Assembly: GCF_003144195.1 (NCBI RefSeq) | Contig: NW_020290008.1 | Location: forward strand, 248,001-312,000 | Direction: 5' to 3' | DNA length: 64,000 nt | DNA from: Ceraceosorus guamensis | Taxonomy: Eukaryota > Basidiomycota > Exobasidiomycetes > Ceraceosorales > Ceraceosoraceae | Part shown: piece by piece, positions 61,163-64,000 of the stretch | Position numbering within the stretch: position 1 is the stretch's first letter | Layout: each line of letters opens with the position of its first letter | The notes under the pieces: generated by a model | Told to the model about the DNA's origin: nothing | Seen by the model: the letters and a program-made list of their open reading frames with translations, nothing else | Databases searched by the model: none | Position numbers and translations under genes: made by a program

Positions 61163-62859
61163 ATGTCGAACAACGAAGCAGGTCCAAGTTCGCCCAATCG
61201 ACATTCTGTCGACCTACTAGCCGCGCCGCATGCGCAGGACGACTTGATCGATGCGGGCACGGATAAGCAAGCGGATGCGAGGTCAGTGTTCAAGAAGCGA
61301 GGCGGCGGCAAGAGGAGTGTGGGCGTCAGAATGCGTGGGATGCAAGATGAAGAGAGGGGAGCAGACGAGAATGAAATGATGGGTGAGGATGCGCAACGAT
61401 CTGAACTTGAGCAGAGCACAAAAGAAGCCGAGTGAGTGAGGCACGAGGTTGTAGGATCAGAAGGCTGGGTGCGCATACAAGCCTCATGCGCTCCGCCTTT
61501 TCCCCCCACCAAAGTCTGTCGATTCGAGATCTGTTGGCTTTGCGCGCGCTTGGAAAGAAACCTGCAGGCATTGCTCTGGACAAGCTAAATGTGGGCGAAA
61601 GGAAGAAGAAAAAGAAAGCGGAGGGAGGAGCCAAGAAAGCGGAGACAGAGGAAGATAGATGGGCGGAGCAGATGCGTAGGGGCGGATTGGTCGCCAAGGA
61701 TATGAAGAGTGGCGGAGGAGGTGGCGGTGCAGAAAGGTGCGTGAATGAGACTCGTGCTCTTGCAGGCTTGATTGCGTCGGGCACACTGGATTGACGCTGA
61801 ATTGCTGAACACGGAACATTGCATAGCGATGATGAGGATGCCCAAGGAAATCGAAAGCTGGTAAGATCCAACAAGTTCTCCGGAGAGACTGGAACAGTGG
61901 ATGTGGATGCGCACATGTTGGCCTACATTGAGAAGGAGATGGCCGCTCGAAAAGCAGCCGCCGCGGCGACATCTGCATCCAAAGCTAGCGATGGTCCTTC
62001 TTCGCAGCTACCGACGGATCCTCGAGATGTGGTTCGAGCTTTGAACAACCCCGAAGATGAATTGTATAGGATTGCGGAAAAGTATAGATCGTTGCAGGAA
62101 CAGGTCTCGAAAGTGCCGGACAAGGAGGAGTCGGAACAGGGACTCAGTGCGGCTTTGCTGAGTAGCGTGCCAGAGGTGGATCTGGGGATGGAGTGAGTTT
62201 CGAATTTGCTTAAAGGACGTTGATCGTGCTATCTGTCGATGAGGACAGTGCAATGCTCACCCCTTCTGATCACGCTCAGTAATCGACTCAAGAATATCGC
62301 GGATACGGAACAAGCGAAGCGGGCGATGAATGAAGCGAGAGCCAATCGGGGCGCTCGAAGAGAAGAAGACGAGTTGCTGGCCGCATCGCGTTGTGAGTTC
62401 CGTCGAAGGACGGCACGATCCCAGATCCGTGGATTTTCTGGGGTCCATCGAGGCCTATTCCCTAACATTCAGCATGTTGCTCCTGCACGGGTGCAAATTC
62501 CCCCACAGTCTTTCGACCTAAACAGCATGCCCAGTCGGATGCGGACGCTATGCGAGCTGCAAAGCAAGATGCGGAAGTACGTAGAGGAGGAGCTGCAATC
62601 TTTCCAGAGGGACACATCAGCGCGCCTGGCGCTTCCGCTCCCGAACGAACAGGAGATGGCCAGAAGAGGAGAGAATTGGCTAGCGATCAGCTCGTCATGG
62701 AACGTTTCAAGGTGAATGCTCTTTTACTTTTCTGTTATGTTTTGTTGCTTTGTTCTTTCACGCGAGCGTTCTTCTGAGCTTTTAGACTGAACAGTCGCGC
62801 CTTGACCTTTTGCCTCTCCCTTCGATCAGAAACGACAAAGGAATCAGCTCAAACGATGA
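61163..62859 (+). CDS. TLS1: TLS1/C9orf78 (HCA59) family spliceosome-associated protein
   Basis: Exons 61163-61431, 61515-61736, 61827-62192, 62280-62392, 62509-62711 and 62830-62859 give 400 aa. The Hep_59 family appears as FKKRGGGKRSVGVRMRG, IRDLLALRALGKKPAGIALDKLNVGERKKKKK, VRSNKFSGETGTVDVDAHMLAYIEKEM, then NRLKNIADTEQAKRAMNEAR, the C-terminal helix DQLVMERFK and a basic end KRQRNQLKR. In fission yeast Tls1 promotes splicing of shelterin-component transcripts; human C9orf78 binds Brr2 and PRPF8. The 5' boundary of exon 5 is set by phase: the acceptor CCCCACAG|TC gives RFFRPKQHAQSD, whereas the later AG would break frame. The last coding exon is only 30 nt. It converges on the NADPH oxidase gene with 132 bp between stop codons. 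Confidence 0.9.
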
Positions 62860-62991
62860 AAAGAAAAAAAAGATTCAAGTGTGGCATCGTTACACGACGT
62901 GCGGAATGTGATTGCAATGACAAACAGAAAGATGGTATGCGTGACCGGCGATGCGATGCTGGGAGGGGCGGAGCAGAGCGGGGCTTCCGCC

Positions 62992-64000
62992 TCAGAACAC
63001 CTCGACGTGAAAGACGTATCTGATATAGGTGCCTTTGGCCCTATTCTCGACATTGAGCTGGTGCACTCGATCAGCAATCTGTCGACCGATGACAGGCGGC
63101 CCGCAAAAGAAGACGCCGACTTTTCTGTTCCTCTTGTCCGTGCCTGCTGGCCAAGCCTGGTTTCCAGCTTTGCAGAGATCCTCATCGAACTGATCCAAGA
63201 TTCCCCCTTGACCCAATTCCGGTCTGCCAAACTCTGATCTGCTCCTTAGGCCTGTCAGTGCCGAGTATGGGTGAGATTTTGTGCGATGTCTATCCAAGAG
63301 CGCTCGAAAGACGAGGGTGGAGAGGGATTTGCGCTTGGCTGTGATGTGGGGATGAATGTTCAATTCCAACTCTCCGCTCGTGCGCGTCTGGTCTGCCAAT
63401 CTGGAACAACGGTTGAGCAGTGTGGAAAGCCAAAGCAGCTGATCCTTGTCCCTGACGATCCAGTGAAAGTCTACCCTTCGATCAGGACCACTTTTTTGGC
63501 CTTCTTGAGCTTGATGGTGCGTCGAGGCGCGGGAGAGCGCCATTCCTTGAGCTTGAGCGGACAAACCCCTTTCGGCTTGCCCAACTTGTCGCTCGCTCCC
63601 GCTCCTAGAGTTTGGTCGACTCAAGCGGCTCGGGATTCTGCTCATGCTTCGCGAGATGCTCTGAAAGCTGCTTCGACGTCGGCTCAGCTGCCACGGATCG
63701 CCTTTGCTCGTCAACTCTTGTTCCAAGTGCAAAAGAATGGCGGAAAAGGGAGTCACGCCAATTCCTGCACCTATGATGATCGACTTTTGATACGTGTAGA
63801 AACGTTGCGCAGGAGCTCCAAATGGTCTGAGATGCCAGGGCAGTGATGGTCACCGTCAGCAAGCAGCGGTGCCAAGTGTGCGTGACACACAAACATATCA
63901 CTTGTTCACTCACCCATCCAAGCCTACGCTGATATCCACCCCGTCTTTGGGCTCACGCTCTCCAGCTTCTGCTGCGATTTTGTCTGCGAGATCTGCCAAC
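62992..64000 (-). CDS. NADPH oxidase (NOX), C-terminal part, 5'-truncated by the window edge
   Basis: Visible exons are 64000-63914 (incomplete at its 5' end) and 63826-62992. The visible portion is about 308 aa and carries the C-terminal NADPH-binding half of a NOX flavocytochrome. DGPFGAPAQRFYTYQKSIIIGAGIGVTPFSAIL is the pyrophosphate-binding loop region. DFHWIVRDKDQLLWLSTLL follows, then VGVFFCGPPVIGRQIADR and a final aromatic residue (HVEVF), as in NOX enzymes where the last Phe stacks on the flavin. A Ser/Arg-rich insertion of about 70 residues separates the first two motifs. NOX enzymes move electrons from NADPH across the membrane to oxygen and make superoxide, used in fungi for hyphal fusion, development and invasion. 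The heme-binding spans lie outside the window. A ferric reductase is the alternative, but GPFGAPAQ and the C-terminus favour NOX. Confidence 0.85.

Noticed and set aside
61326-61916. 196-codon minus-strand open frame
   Set aside because: Antisense to TLS1 exons 1-3 and crosses its introns without matching any family.

Overview
This 64 kb window is nuclear DNA from a basidiomycete fungus, most likely a member of the Ustilaginomycotina (smuts and relatives). Genes carry several short introns, mostly 45-110 nt, with GTGAGT-like donors and CTGAC/CTAAC-like branch sites. Protein families are plainly fungal. Intergenic DNA is full of short reiterated motifs such as AGTCACGAGT, and a secreted chorismate mutase recalls the smut effector Cmu1. 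The lineage is an inference; no rRNA or other marker gene is present. I built the exon structures by hand from splice sites, and the phases close in every model listed.

Layout. 0.3-1.6 kb: pyridoxal 5'-phosphate synthase SNZ1/PDX1 (+). 2.7-3.7 kb: secreted AroQ-type chorismate mutase (+). 3.9-8.0 kb: one long gene (-) joining a CaMK-type kinase to a hormone-sensitive-lipase-type hydrolase. 8.0-11.0 kb: repeat-bearing spacer. 11.0-12.3 kb: FAD synthase (+). 12.6-16.7 kb: Nup2-like nucleoporin with a Ran-binding domain (-). 17.2-17.7 kb: Dabb-domain protein (+). 18.0-23.3 kb: large Nup1-like FG nucleoporin (-). 23.9-26.7 kb: endosomal Na+/H+ exchanger (+). 27.0-28.5 kb: Rab GTPase Ypt1 (-). 29.4-32.2 kb: beta-adaptin (+). 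33.0-36.0 kb: Hook-type dynein adaptor (+). 36.4-36.9 kb: complex III subunit QCR10 (-). 37.4-39.0 kb: probable mitoribosomal protein Mrp51 (+). 40.7-43.9 kb: PRM10/ThrE-family transporter (+). 44.3-45.7 kb: polytopic membrane protein, DUF1774-like (-). 48.3-51.1 kb: long-chain acyl-CoA synthetase ending in SKL (+). 51.7-53.2 kb: mRNA-export cofactor NXT1/p15 (+). 55.1-57.0 kb: CaM-dependent kinase (+). 57.5-59.8 kb: 4CL-type acyl-CoA ligase ending in SKL (-). 61.2-62.9 kb: TLS1/C9orf78 spliceosomal protein (+). 63.0-64.0 kb: 3' part of an NADPH oxidase (-), cut by the window edge.

Functional groupings. Two nuclear-basket nucleoporins lie almost side by side, and the mRNA-export factor NXT1 is further along. 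Four consecutive genes (NHX1, YPT1, beta-adaptin, Hook) serve the endosome/Golgi system. QCR10 and the mitoribosomal gene are divergently paired across 469 bp. Two acyl-CoA ligases both carry a C-terminal peroxisomal signal.

The strongest candidates for something unusual are the kinase-lipase fusion, the Cmu1-like secreted chorismate mutase with its conserved active site, the basket nucleoporin that combines an amphipathic helix with a RanBD, and the repeated intergenic motifs. I saw no transposon, viral relic, CRISPR array, rRNA or convincing tRNA.
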